From NCBI RefSeq assembly GCF_003112575.1, contig NZ_BEWC01000011.1, positions 210,850 to 274,849 of the forward strand: a DNA stretch of 64,000 bases, written 5' to 3'. The notes beneath the pieces are model-generated. The model was not told the origin of the DNA, made no database searches, and saw only the letters and a program-made list of their open reading frames with translations. The position numbers and the translations under genes were made by a program. The DNA comes from Streptomyces ardesiacus (GTDB lineage Bacteria; Actinomycetota; Actinomycetes; Streptomycetales; Streptomycetaceae). Positions 17,775-26,241 of this stretch are shown piece after piece (position 1 is the first letter of the stretch; each line of letters begins with the position of its first letter).

Positions 17775-18037
17775 GACCGGCCTGCCCCCTCCTGAGCGGT
17801 GCCGGCCCCCTGCCGCCACCTTGCGTTTCGAAGGTATGGCCCGCGTAAGGCCGTGGCGTCGTGCTCCGCGGTGACGCGCGGCGGCTCCGGCCTCCTCCCT
17901 GCGTACGGCCGCGCTCACCGCTGAGGAGGAGGGCCGACCCTTACCTCTGCCGGGGATGTCCCTGGGTGTTGGTAGGGGACGGCGGACCGCCGCCGTGCCC
18001 GCCCCGCGGGGCACGACGGCCGTTCTATGGTGGGCGG

Positions 18038-18586
18038 ATGACGACCAAGTACGCGGCGCTGCTGCGCGGGATCAACGTGGGCGGCAGCCGGAAGGTGCCG
18101 ATGGCCGACCTGCGCGCGCTGCTCACCTCACTCGGCCACGACGCCGTGCGCACCCATCTGCAGAGCGGCCAGGCCGTCTTCGCCTCCGCCCGCGGCGACG
18201 AGGACTCCCTGGCCGCGGAGCTGGCGGCGGCGATCGAGCAGCGCTTCGGCTTCCCGGTGGACGTGATCGTGCGCGACCACGCCTATCTGAAGGGGGTCGT
18301 CGAGGCGTGCCCGTTCCCGGCCGCCGAGCTGGAGGCCAAGCAGGTGCACGTCACCTACTTCTCCGCGCCCGTCGACGCGGACCGCTTCGCGGCGATCGAC
18401 GCACCGGCCTTCCACCCCGAGGAGTTCCGCCTCGGCGAGCGCGTCCTCTACCTCTACGCGCCCGACGGCCTGGGCCGCTCCAAGCTCGCCGAAGCCCTCG
18501 CCAAGCCCCGCGTCACCAAGGGCCTCGTCGCCACCAGCCGCAACTGGAACACGGTCACCAAGCTCGTGGAACTGACCGGACCCTGA
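18038..18586 (+). CDS. DUF1697 family protein
   Basis: Small cytoplasmic protein (182 aa) of the DUF1697 family, of unknown function. Family hallmarks are the opening KYAALLRGINVGG, the LQSGQAVF segment and the closing RNWNTVTKL. There is no signal peptide or membrane segment. TATGGT at 18026-18031 lies 6 nt before ATG 18038 and there is no Shine-Dalgarno, so the message is probably leaderless. It converges on the sulfur operon, its stop lying 15 nt from the chelatase stop. Confidence 0.88.
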   Translation: MTTKYAALLRGINVGGSRKVPMADLRALLTSLGHDAVRTHLQSGQAVFASARGDEDSLAAELAAAIEQRFGFPVDVIVRDHAYLKGVVEACPFPAAELEAKQVHVTYFSAPVDADRFAAIDAPAFHPEEFRLGERVLYLYAPDGLGRSKLAEALAKPRVTKGLVATSRNWNTVTKLVELTGP

Positions 18587-18600
18587 CCGCGGGCCCGGCC

Positions 18601-19347
18601 TCAGGCCCCGACCGCCACCGCCATCGGCGCCCGGGCCGCGTCGTAGCGTTCCAGCAGGACCCGTGCCACCTCCGGTGCGGGGCCCAGGACGTCCGCCAGC
18701 ACGTCCGCGCCGGCCGCGCCCCGGGCGATGCGGTCCGGCAGGAAACCGGGTGCCAGGACGTACGGGGCGACGGCGACGCGGGCGCAGCCCCGTTCGCGCA
18801 ACCGCCGTACCGCGTCCTCGGTGCGCGGAAGGGATGCGGAGGCGAACGCAGGCCGCACGGCGCACCAACCGGTGTGCCGCCACTCCCGCGCGATGTCAGC
18901 GATCACTGCGATCGCCTCCGGGTCGGAGGACCCCGCCGAGGCCAGCACGACCCCGGTCGAGGACTTGTCGGCGGGCGTCAGGCCCGCCTCGTACAGGCGC
19001 CGCTCCAGTGCCGTCAGCAGCAACGGCGAGGGGCCGAGCACCTCGGCCTGCCGGACGCGCAGGCGCGGCGGCGCCGCCGCCAGGACGGCGGGGATGTCCG
19101 CCTTGGCGTGGAAGGCGCGGGTCAGCAGCAGCGGCAGGGCCACCACGTCCCGCACGCCCTCCGCGTCCAGGGACTCGAGGACGCCCTGCACCGAGGGGAC
19201 GTTGAAGTCCAGGAAACCGGTCTCCACCCGTACCTCGGGACGCAGCGCCCCGACCCGGCGGACCAGGGCGTGCACGGTCGCGGCGTGCCGCGGGTCGCGG
19301 CTGCCGTGGGCGACGACCAGGAGTACGGGGCGGACCGGAGCGGACAT
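18601..19347 (-). CDS. Sirohydrochlorin chelatase family protein
   Basis: CbiX/SirB-type chelatase (248 aa) expected to insert Fe2+ into sirohydrochlorin to give siroheme. It has two CbiX-like halves. The N-terminal half carries the metal-binding AHGSRDP (His14) and LTRAFHAKADIP (His80). The second half has AGSSDPEA without the histidine, so it is probably structural. Siroheme is the cofactor of the sulfite reductase at the head of this same operon, which supports iron rather than cobalt chelation. The start at 19347 lies 8 nt after the ssuC stop and the gene is last in the sulfur operon. Confidence 0.85.
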   Translation of the reverse strand: MSAPVRPVLLVVAHGSRDPRHAATVHALVRRVGALRPEVRVETGFLDFNVPSVQGVLESLDAEGVRDVVALPLLLTRAFHAKADIPAVLAAAPPRLRVRQAEVLGPSPLLLTALERRLYEAGLTPADKSSTGVVLASAGSSDPEAIAVIADIAREWRHTGWCAVRPAFASASLPRTEDAVRRLRERGCARVAVAPYVLAPGFLPDRIARGAAGADVLADVLGPAPEVARVLLERYDAARAPMAVAVGA

Positions 19348-19355
19348 CCCGCGCC

Positions 19356-20267
19356 TCAGCTCCGCACCAGCAGACCGCGGCTGCGCAGCACCCAGCGCTC
19401 CAGCGGGCTGAAGATCAGCAGGTCGATGGCGATGCCGACGACCAGGATGAGCAGGATGGCCTCGAAGACCATGGCCATGTCGCTGGCGTTGCGGCCGTTC
19501 TCCAGCAACTGCCCGAGCCCCACCCCGAGGTCGGGGAAGGAGGCGATGATCTCGGCGGCCATCAGCGAGCGCCAGGAGAACGCCCAGCCCTGCTTGAGAC
19601 CGGCGACGTAGCCGGGGAGCGCGGCCGGCAGCACGATGTGCCAGGTGCCCTTCAGTCCCGTGGCGCCCAGGGTGCGGCCCGCGCGCAGGAAGATCGGGGA
19701 TACCTGGTCGACGCCGGAGACCAGCCCGTTGGCGATGGAGGGCACCGCCCCGAGCAGGATCACGGCGTACATCATCGAGTTGTTCAGGCCCAGCCAGATC
19801 ACGGCCGGCGGCACCCAGGCCACCGACGGCAGCGACTGGAGGCCGGACAGGATCGGGCCGATCGCCGCGCGCACGAACTTCACCCGTGCCACCAGCAGCC
19901 CCAGCGGGGTGCCGATCAGCAGCGCGAAGCAGAAGCCGAGCAGGCCGCGCGAGACGCTGGTCCAGATGTAACCGAGCAGATCGCCCTGCAGCCAGGCCTG
20001 CCGGACCACGTCCCACACGTCGGAGGGGGCGGGCAGCTTGGTCGGGTCGTCGACGATTCTGAAGGAGACCAGCGCCTGCCACACCGCGAGGACCAGCAGG
20101 ACCGCCACGGTGGGCGGCAGGATCTTCTCCACGAAGGTCTGCCGCAACGGCTTGCGTCCCTGCTGCACCGACTCCAGTGCGTCCAGGCCCGCCTCCAGGC
20201 CGGCGAGGTCGCCGCCGTCCCTCGCGCCCGCGTCCCCGGCGGGACGCTTCGTGTCAGTGCTGGCCAT
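19356..20267 (-). CDS. ssuC: Aliphatic sulfonate ABC transporter permease
   Basis: Permease of an alkanesulfonate/taurine/nitrate-type ABC importer, about 303 aa, with six predicted transmembrane helices and the EAA-like loop (RAGRTLGATGLKGTWHIVLPAA region). A hydrophilic N-terminus of about 55 residues precedes TM1. ATG 20267 is preceded by GGGGAG and overlaps the end of ssuB by 14 nt; the frame extends to 20285 with an unlikely start. Context (ATPase, binding protein and sulfate assimilation genes) supports sulfonate import for sulfur supply. Confidence 0.88.
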   Translation of the reverse strand: MASTDTKRPAGDAGARDGGDLAGLEAGLDALESVQQGRKPLRQTFVEKILPPTVAVLLVLAVWQALVSFRIVDDPTKLPAPSDVWDVVRQAWLQGDLLGYIWTSVSRGLLGFCFALLIGTPLGLLVARVKFVRAAIGPILSGLQSLPSVAWVPPAVIWLGLNNSMMYAVILLGAVPSIANGLVSGVDQVSPIFLRAGRTLGATGLKGTWHIVLPAALPGYVAGLKQGWAFSWRSLMAAEIIASFPDLGVGLGQLLENGRNASDMAMVFEAILLILVVGIAIDLLIFSPLERWVLRSRGLLVRS

Positions 20268-21048
20268 GTCGGCGGATCTCCCCACGCAGTTCTTCGGTGA
20301 TCTCGACGGACAGCTCCGCCACGGCGGTGTCCTCGATGCGGCGCGGCTGCGGGATGCCCACCGTCCACTGGCGCGCCACCCGGCCGGGACGCGAGGACAG
20401 CAGGACGACCCGCTCGGCCAGCCGCACCGCCTCGCGGACGTTGTGCGTCACGAACAGCACGGACAGCTTCGTCTCGCGCCAGATCCGGGTCAGCTCGTCG
20501 TGCAGCACGTCCCGGGTGATGGCGTCCAGCGCCGCGAACGGCTCGTCCATCAGCAGCAGTTGGCTCTCCTGCGCGAGCGCCCGGGCCATCGCGACCCGCT
20601 GGCGCATCCCGCCCGACAGCTCGTGCACCCGTTTGCCGTACGCGCCCTTGAGACGGACGAGTTCGAGCAGCTCCTCCGCCTTGTCGCGGCGTTCGGCCTT
20701 CGGCACGCCCCGCAGCTTCAGGGCGAGTTCGATGTTCTTGCCCGCGGACAGCCACGGGAACAGGGCGTGCTCCTGGAACATCAGGGCCGGCCGCCCGTCC
20801 GTGCTGATGGCGCCCGCGCTCGGCTCGTCCAGGCCCGCCACCAGGTTCAGCAGCGTGGACTTGCCGCAGCCGGAGGCGCCCAGGAGGGTGACGAACTCGC
20901 CGGGCGCGACATCGAGGGTGATGTCGTCCAGGACGAGCTGCTGCCCGGCGGGGCCCGCGAAGGACTTCGAGACGTGCTCGATCCGGGCGGCGTACGCGGC
21001 CGGCTCGGTGCCGTCGGCGGCCTTGGCGAGGGTCGTGGTCGTGGCCAT
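20254..21048 (-). CDS. ssuB: Aliphatic sulfonate ABC transporter ATPase
   Basis: ABC ATPase (264 aa) of the SsuB/TauB/NrtD type that powers sulfonate import. Walker A GASGCGKST lies at about 57-65, followed by a Q-loop (MFQEHALFPW), signature LSGGMRQRVAMARAL, Walker B LLLMDEPF and the switch histidine in FVTHNVREA. ATG 21048 is chosen over the in-frame GTG at 21057 because AGGAGG stands 8 nt before it. It lies between the binding-protein gene and the permease gene. Confidence 0.92.
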   Translation of the reverse strand: MATTTTLAKAADGTEPAAYAARIEHVSKSFAGPAGQQLVLDDITLDVAPGEFVTLLGASGCGKSTLLNLVAGLDEPSAGAISTDGRPALMFQEHALFPWLSAGKNIELALKLRGVPKAERRDKAEELLELVRLKGAYGKRVHELSGGMRQRVAMARALAQESQLLLMDEPFAALDAITRDVLHDELTRIWRETKLSVLFVTHNVREAVRLAERVVLLSSRPGRVARQWTVGIPQPRRIEDTAVAELSVEITEELRGEIRRHGQH

Positions 21049-21081
21049 GGTCGTCACCTCCTGGGTGGTCGGATCCGGGCT

Positions 21082-22185
21082 TTACTCGACGCCGAGCCCG
21101 GCGTCGTCGACCGCGGGCTTCCCCTTGGCCTTGAGGACCTTGTTGAGCAGCGTGAGGTCGTAGATGCCGTTCAGGTCGGGCTTCTCCAGCAGACCGGCCT
21201 TGACGGCGTGCTCCGCCTGGGCGTCGAGGGTGGAGGCCAGCGGGTCGTCGGTGAGCTTGATCGACTTCCAGGCCGGGTCCAGCACGTCGGCCGGCAGCGC
21301 CTTGCCGGAGTCCTTCTCCAACTGCTCGTTCGCCGCGGTCTTCGCCTCGTCCGGGTGGGCCGTGATCCACGCGTTGGTGTCGACCGACGCCCCGAGGACC
21401 GCCTCGACGGCCTTCGGGTGCTCCTTGAGGAACTTCTGCGACACGATGATGTTCGTGATCACGAACTTCTGGTCCGGCCACAGCGTGGACTCGTCGAGCA
21501 GCACCTTGCCGCCCTCGGCGACCAGCTTGGAGGCGGTGGGCTCGGGCACCCAGGCGCCGTCCAGGGAACCGGACTTGTAGGCGTCCGGGGTGACCTTGTT
21601 GTCGCTGCGGACGACCGTCACGTCGCCCTTGCCGCTCTGGGCGTCGACCTTCCAGCCCTGCTCGGCGATCCAGTTGAGGAACGCGACGTCCTGCGTGTTG
21701 CCGAGCTGCGGGGTGGCGATCCGCTTGCCCCTGACGTCCTCCAGGGACTTGATCCTGTCCGGGTTCACCACGAGCTTCACGCCGCCCGAGGCCGAACCGC
21801 CGATGATGCGCAGGTTCTTGCCGCCGGACTTGGTGTAGCCGTTGATCGAGGGGGACGGGCCGATCCACCCGATGTCGATGGAGCCGGAGTTCAGCGCCTC
21901 GATCTCGGAGGGACCGGCGTTGAAGACCGCGTACTTGGCCTCGGTGCCGCCCAGCGCCTTCTGGAAGAAGCCCTTCTGGTTGGCGACCAGCGGCGTGGCG
22001 TGCGTGATGTTGCCGAAGTACCCGATCCGCACGGAGTCGAGGCCGTCGATCTTCTCGGCCCCGTCGGCGACCTTGGCGGTGTCGTCGTCCTTCGCCTCGG
22101 AGCCGTACCCGCAGGCGGCCAGGGTGAGCAGGGGAAGGGCGGCTATGACCGCGAGGGTGCGGCGCAGGGCGGTGGTGGCAGGCAC
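21082..22185 (-). CDS. ssuA: Aliphatic sulfonate ABC transporter substrate-binding lipoprotein
   Basis: Extracytoplasmic binding protein (367 aa) of the SsuA/TauA (NMT1-like) family. The signal peptide ends in lipobox LAAC (Cys25), so it is a lipoprotein. The mature part begins RIGYFGNITHATPLVANQKG and contains FNAGPSEIEALNSG and DGAWVPEP, all typical. GTG 22185 is chosen because GAGGAA stands 8 nt upstream; an earlier start at 22218 is possible. The first gene of the importer part of the operon. The natural ligand (alkanesulfonate, taurine or sulfate ester) cannot be read from sequence. Confidence 0.9.
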   Translation of the reverse strand: MPATTALRRTLAVIAALPLLTLAACGYGSEAKDDDTAKVADGAEKIDGLDSVRIGYFGNITHATPLVANQKGFFQKALGGTEAKYAVFNAGPSEIEALNSGSIDIGWIGPSPSINGYTKSGGKNLRIIGGSASGGVKLVVNPDRIKSLEDVRGKRIATPQLGNTQDVAFLNWIAEQGWKVDAQSGKGDVTVVRSDNKVTPDAYKSGSLDGAWVPEPTASKLVAEGGKVLLDESTLWPDQKFVITNIIVSQKFLKEHPKAVEAVLGASVDTNAWITAHPDEAKTAANEQLEKDSGKALPADVLDPAWKSIKLTDDPLASTLDAQAEHAVKAGLLEKPDLNGIYDLTLLNKVLKAKGKPAVDDAGLGVE

Positions 22186-22311
22186 GGGAGGTGTTCCTCT
22201 CGTTGGTCCGGCACTCACGCCTGTCGGATGGTCCGAGGTGTCAGGGCGTGGCCGGGAGGTCGGCAGGTCTTCGGCTGTGGGGGGTGAGGGCGCGCGAGCG
22301 GTGCGCGTACG

Positions 22312-22416
22312 TCAGCGCACACATCGCGCCACTCCGCCCTGCCCGCTGCCGAGGACGCCGCTGCCGACGCGGCCGCCCTCCTTGGCGAACGTGGAGTAGA
22401 AGTCCGGGGAGCCCAT
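22312..22416 (-). CDS. Possible small ORF between cysN and ssuA
   Basis: A 34-residue ORF (MGSPDFYSTFAKEGG, then Gly/Arg-rich) starting 2 nt after the cysN stop, so it would be translated by coupling if real. It has no similarity I recognise. The octamer GGACTTCT occurs both at the cysN end and inside the ORF, so part may be a short duplication. It could also be spacer. Evidence is limited to position and an ATG. Confidence 0.25.
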   Translation of the reverse strand: MGSPDFYSTFAKEGGRVGSGVLGSGQGGVARCVR

Positions 22417-22418
22417 GC

Positions 22419-23801
22419 TCAGAAGTCCCACCCGTCGTCGTCCGCCGCGTCGTTGACCGGCTCCGGCGCGGCGAAGGACTCGCCGGCCATGCCGGCGGTG
22501 AGCGTGGTGCCGTCGCTGGGGTCGATCAGGATGAACGAGCCCGTGCGCCGCGAGTCGGCGTAGGAGTCGGCGGGCAGCGGCTCGGCGGTGCGGATCTTGA
22601 CCCGGCCGATGTCGTTGGCGACGAGCTGCCCGGGGTGCGGGTGCAGGGACAGGTCGTCCAGCGTGAGCCGGGCCGGGATGTCCTTGACGACCGCCTTGAC
22701 GGTGCGGGTGCCGTGCTTGAGCAGCACCCGGTGGCCCACGGTGAGCGGCGCGTCGGCGACGTGGCAGACGGTGGCCTCGACGTCCTGGGTGGTGGCCGGC
22801 GCGTCCTGGCTGGGCACGATCAGGTCGCCGCGGGAGATGTCGATGTCGTCCTCGAGCAGCAGCGTCACCGACTGCGGCGTCCACGCCTCGGTGACCGGCC
22901 GGCCGAGCAGGTCGATGCCGGACACCTTGGAGGTGCGCCCGGAGGGCAGGACGGTGACCTCGTCGCCGACGCGGAAGGTGCCGGCGGCGATCTGGCCCGC
23001 GTAGCCGCGGTAGTCGGGGTGTTCGGCGGTCTGCGGCCGGATCACGTACTGCACGGGCAGCCGGGCGTGGCAGTGTGCCAGGTCGTGGCTGACCGGCACG
23101 GTCTCCAGGTGTTCGAGCACCGTCGGGCCGCCGTACCAGTCCATGACCGCCGACGCCTCCACCACGTTGTCGCCCTCGAGCGCCGAGATGGGGATCGCGG
23201 TGACCTCCGGGACGCCCAGTTCGGTGGCGTACGCCGTGAACTCCTCGGCGATGGCGGCGAACACGGACTCCTGGTAGCCGACCAGGTCCATCTTGTTGAC
23301 GGCGAGGACGACGTGCGGGACCCGCAGCAGGGCGGCGATCGCGGCGTGCCGGCGGGTCTGCTCGACCACGCCGTTGCGGGCGTCGACGAGGATCACCGTC
23401 AGCTCGGCCGTGGAGGCGCCGGTGACCATGTTCCGCGTGTACTGCACGTGACCCGGCGTGTCCGCCAGGATGAACCGGCGGCGCGGGGTGGCGAAGTAGC
23501 GGTAGGCCACGTCGATGGTGATGCCCTGCTCGCGCTCGGCCCGTAGGCCGTCGGTGAGCAGCGCGAGGTCCGGTGCCTCCTGGCCGCGGCTCGCGGACGC
23601 CCGCTCCACGGCCTCCAGCTGGTCGGTGAGGACCGACTTGGAGTCGTGCAGGAGCCGGCCGACCAGCGTCGACTTGCCGTCGTCGACCGAGCCGGCGGTG
23701 GCGAAGCGCAGCAGGGTCGTCTCCGAGAGCTGCCAGACCGACAGCGCCTCGGCGGACTCGGCCGCCCGGGCGGGCTCGATGGGTTCGGTGGTGCTGGTCA
23801 T
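22419..23801 (-). CDS. cysN: Sulfate adenylyltransferase subunit 1 (GTPase) CysN
   Basis: GTP-hydrolysing subunit of ATP sulfurylase; with CysD it forms adenosine 5'-phosphosulfate (APS) from sulfate and ATP. Translation-factor-like GTPase motifs: G1 GSVDDGKST (37-45), G3 DTPGH and G4 NKMD, followed by two beta-barrel domains. 460 aa, without a fused CysC kinase domain, which is encoded separately here. ATG 23801 follows the cysD stop after 2 nt, so the two subunits are coupled. Confidence 0.95.
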   Translation of the reverse strand: MTSTTEPIEPARAAESAEALSVWQLSETTLLRFATAGSVDDGKSTLVGRLLHDSKSVLTDQLEAVERASASRGQEAPDLALLTDGLRAEREQGITIDVAYRYFATPRRRFILADTPGHVQYTRNMVTGASTAELTVILVDARNGVVEQTRRHAAIAALLRVPHVVLAVNKMDLVGYQESVFAAIAEEFTAYATELGVPEVTAIPISALEGDNVVEASAVMDWYGGPTVLEHLETVPVSHDLAHCHARLPVQYVIRPQTAEHPDYRGYAGQIAAGTFRVGDEVTVLPSGRTSKVSGIDLLGRPVTEAWTPQSVTLLLEDDIDISRGDLIVPSQDAPATTQDVEATVCHVADAPLTVGHRVLLKHGTRTVKAVVKDIPARLTLDDLSLHPHPGQLVANDIGRVKIRTAEPLPADSYADSRRTGSFILIDPSDGTTLTAGMAGESFAAPEPVNDAADDDGWDF

Positions 23802-23803
23802 GG

Positions 23804-24748
23804 TTAGAAGTACCCCTCGCGCTTGCGGTCTTCCATCGCGGCCTCGGACATCTTGTCGTCGGCACGCGTGGCGCCGCGCTCGGTGAGGCGGGAGACGGCG
23901 ATCTCGGCGATCACCTTCTCTATGTCGTCGGCGTCGGAGTCGACGGCGCCGGTGCAGGACATGTCGCCGACGGTGCGGTAGCGGACCCTGCGCTTCTCCA
24001 CCGTCTCGCCCTCCTTGGGGCCGCCCCACTCGCCGGCCGTCAGCCACATGCCGTTGCGGCCGAAGACCTCGCGCTCGTGGGCGTAGTAGATCGCCGGCAG
24101 CTCGATCTCCTCGCGGGCGATGTACTGCCACACGTCCAGCTCGGTCCAGTTGGACAGCGGGAAGACGCGGACGTGCTCGCCGGGGGCGTGCCGGCCGTTG
24201 TACAGGTTCCACAGCTCGGGGCGCTGGCGGCGCGGGTCCCACTGGGAGAACTCGTCGCGCAGCGAGAACACCCGCTCCTTGGCCCGCGCCTTCTCCTCGT
24301 CCCGGCGCCCGCCGCCGAAGACGGCGTCGAACTTCTCGGCCTGGATCTTCTCGGTCAGCGGCAGCGTCTGCAGCGGGTTGCGGGTCCCGTCCGGGCGCTC
24401 CTTGAGCACGCCCCGGTCGATGTAGTCCTGCACGGAGGCCACGTGCAGGCGCAGCCCGTGCCGGTCGACCGTACGGTCGCGGTAGTCCAGGACCTCCGGG
24501 AAGTTGTGCCCGGTGTCCACGTGCAGCAGCGAGAAGGGGACGGCCGCGGGAGCGAAGGCCTTCAGCGCCAGGTGCAGCATCAGGATCGAGTCCTTGCCGC
24601 CGGAGAAGAGGATCACCGGCCGCTCGAACTCGCCCGCCACCTCGCGGAAGATGTGCACCGCCTCGGACTCCAGCGCGTCCAGGTGCGAGAGGGCGTACGG
24701 GCCGTCCGTACCCTCCTCGGCCGCCGCGGGCGTCACGGACGTCGTCAT
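23804..24748 (-). CDS. cysD: Sulfate adenylyltransferase subunit 2 CysD
   Basis: Catalytic adenylyltransferase subunit (314 aa) that forms APS with CysN. It has the PP-loop motif SGGKDS at residues 49-54, the HVDTGHNFPE block, AVFGGGRRDEEKARAKER and the SNWTELDVWQYI region typical of CysD. ATG 24748 overlaps the cysC stop (ATGA) and is preceded by AAGGGGA. Confidence 0.95.
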   Translation of the reverse strand: MTTSVTPAAAEEGTDGPYALSHLDALESEAVHIFREVAGEFERPVILFSGGKDSILMLHLALKAFAPAAVPFSLLHVDTGHNFPEVLDYRDRTVDRHGLRLHVASVQDYIDRGVLKERPDGTRNPLQTLPLTEKIQAEKFDAVFGGGRRDEEKARAKERVFSLRDEFSQWDPRRQRPELWNLYNGRHAPGEHVRVFPLSNWTELDVWQYIAREEIELPAIYYAHEREVFGRNGMWLTAGEWGGPKEGETVEKRRVRYRTVGDMSCTGAVDSDADDIEKVIAEIAVSRLTERGATRADDKMSEAAMEDRKREGYF

Positions 24749-25281
24749 GCCAGTCCCCTTTCGGTGAGCAGGGCGTGGACCGCCGCGGCGGACTCCTGAA
24801 CGGTCTGGTTCTGCGACTCGATGCGCAGGTCGGGCTTGACGGGCTCCTCGTAGGGGTCGTCCACCCCGGTCAGTCCCGTCAGCTCGCCCGCGGCCTGCTT
24901 GGCGTACAGGCCCTTCACGTCGCGCACCGAGCACACCTCGACGGGGGTGGCCACGTGCACCTCGACGTAGGCCGTGCCGTTCGCCTCGTGCCGCTCGCGC
25001 ACCGCGTCGCGGCTGTCCGCGTACGGGGCGATCACCGGGACCAGCGCCGTGACGCCGTTGCGGGCGAGCAGTTCGGCGACGAAACCGATGCGCTGCACGT
25101 TGGTGTGCCGGTCCGCGCGGCCGAAGCCCAGGCCCGCCGAGAGGAACTCGCGGATCTCGTCGCCGTCGAGCAGCTCGACGCGCCGGCCCTCCTCACGCAG
25201 GCGGTCGGCCAGCTCCCGGGCGATGGTGGTCTTGCCGGCGCTGGGCAGCCCCGTGAGCCAGACGGTGGCTCCGGTCGTCAC
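24745..25281 (-). CDS. cysC: Adenylylsulfate kinase CysC
   Basis: Phosphorylates APS to PAPS with ATP. P-loop GLPSAGKTT lies at 11-19, then DGDEIREFLSAGLGF, the IAPYADSR block and VKGLYAKQAAGE. The GTG at 25281 (178 aa) is preceded by GGGAGA and matches the usual family start (TTGATVWLTGLP). The frame also runs back to ATG 25353, one base after the cysH stop, but this adds 24 residues encoded by GC-rich repeats of a Gly-Pro-Thr unit. The earlier start cannot be excluded. Confidence 0.92.
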   Translation of the reverse strand: MTTGATVWLTGLPSAGKTTIARELADRLREEGRRVELLDGDEIREFLSAGLGFGRADRHTNVQRIGFVAELLARNGVTALVPVIAPYADSRDAVRERHEANGTAYVEVHVATPVEVCSVRDVKGLYAKQAAGELTGLTGVDDPYEEPVKPDLRIESQNQTVQESAAAVHALLTERGLA

Positions 25282-25354
25282 GTGGTTCTCCCTGGATCTC
25301 GATGGTCCGGTGGTGGTCGGCCCGGTGGCCGTCGGTCCGGTGGTGGTCGTCATG

Positions 25355-26065
25355 TCAGCCGTGCAGTCCGCACTCGGTCTTGGAGCGGCCCGCCCAGCGT
25401 CCGGCTCGGGCGTCCTCGCCCTCCAGCACACGGCGGGTGCAGGGCGCGCAGCCCACGGAGGCATAGCCGTCCATCAGCAGCGGGTTGGTGAGGACGCCGT
25501 GCTCGGTGACGTACGTTTGCACATCTTCCTGTGACCACTTGGCGATGGGGGAGATCTTCACCTTGCCCCGCTTCTCGTCCCAGCCGACGACCGGCGTGTT
25601 CGCCCGCGTCTCGGACTCGTCGCGGCGCAGCCCGGTCGCCCAGGCCTGGTAGCCCTTCAGCCCCTCCTCCAGCGGCTTCACCTTGCGCAGCGCGCAGCAC
25701 AGGTCGGGATCGCGGTCGTGCAGCCTCGGGCCGTGCTCGGCGTCCTGCTCGGCGACCGTCCGGCGCGGGGTGAGCGTGATGACGTTCACGTCCATCACGG
25801 CCGCGACCGCGTCGCGGGTGCCGATGGTCTCCGGGAAGTGGTAGCCGGTGTCGAGGAACACCACGTCGACGCCGGGCAGGGCGCGGGAGGCGAGGTGGGC
25901 GACGACCGCGTCCTCCATGGAGGAGGTCACGCAGAACCGGTCGCCGAACGTCTCGGCCGCCCACCGGAGGATCTCCAGCGCGGAGGCGTCCTCCAGCTCA
26001 CGGCCCGCCCGCTCGGCCAGTGCCCTGAGGTCGTCGGTCGTACGCTCTTCCTGAACCGCGGTCAT
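25355..26065 (-). CDS. cysH: Adenylyl-/phosphoadenylyl-sulfate reductase CysH
   Basis: Thioredoxin-dependent reductase (236 aa) that releases sulfite from APS or PAPS. It has the PP-loop-like SSMEDAVV, FLDTGYHFPET, and the C-terminal catalytic motif ECGLHG (Cys232). Two cysteine pairs, C123-C124 and C206/C209, would bind a [4Fe-4S] cluster, which is the mark of the APS-using type; E. coli-type PAPS reductases lack them. Yet cysC for PAPS synthesis lies next door. Start ATG 26065 overlaps the small zinc-ribbon gene (ATGA). Confidence 0.93.
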   Translation of the reverse strand: MTAVQEERTTDDLRALAERAGRELEDASALEILRWAAETFGDRFCVTSSMEDAVVAHLASRALPGVDVVFLDTGYHFPETIGTRDAVAAVMDVNVITLTPRRTVAEQDAEHGPRLHDRDPDLCCALRKVKPLEEGLKGYQAWATGLRRDESETRANTPVVGWDEKRGKVKISPIAKWSQEDVQTYVTEHGVLTNPLLMDGYASVGCAPCTRRVLEGEDARAGRWAGRSKTECGLHG

Positions 26066-26241
26066 GTCGGTTCCCCTCCCGTGGAGTTGGGCTGAAGACC
26101 CCGGGCGAGCAGCCCGAGGAACTTCACCTGGAATGCGCGGTTGCACGCCCCGCATTCCCAGGCGCCGTGGCCCTGCTCACCGGGACGCAGGTCCTCGTCC
26201 CCGCAGTAGGGGCAGTAGAAGGGCGCGGCGCGCTCGCTCAC
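26062..26241 (-). CDS. Small zinc-ribbon protein in the sulfite reductase operon
   Basis: A 59-residue protein with a four-cysteine zinc ribbon: CPYCG at residues 10-14 and CGACN at about 30-34, followed by a basic/hydrophobic tail. GTG 26241 overlaps the sulfite reductase stop (GTGA) and its own stop overlaps the cysH start (ATGA), so it is translationally locked between the two. Function unknown; position suggests a role in electron transfer, cluster assembly or regulation of sulfate reduction. The length and cysteine spacing make spurious coding unlikely. Confidence 0.8.
   Translation of the reverse strand: MSERAAPFYCPYCGDEDLRPGEQGHGAWECGACNRAFQVKFLGLLARGLQPNSTGGEPT

Noticed and set aside
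14442..17795. 1117-codon open frame on the plus strand
   Set aside because: Runs out of frame with mgt and antisense to the MMPL gene; both of those have clear family motifs and correct ends.
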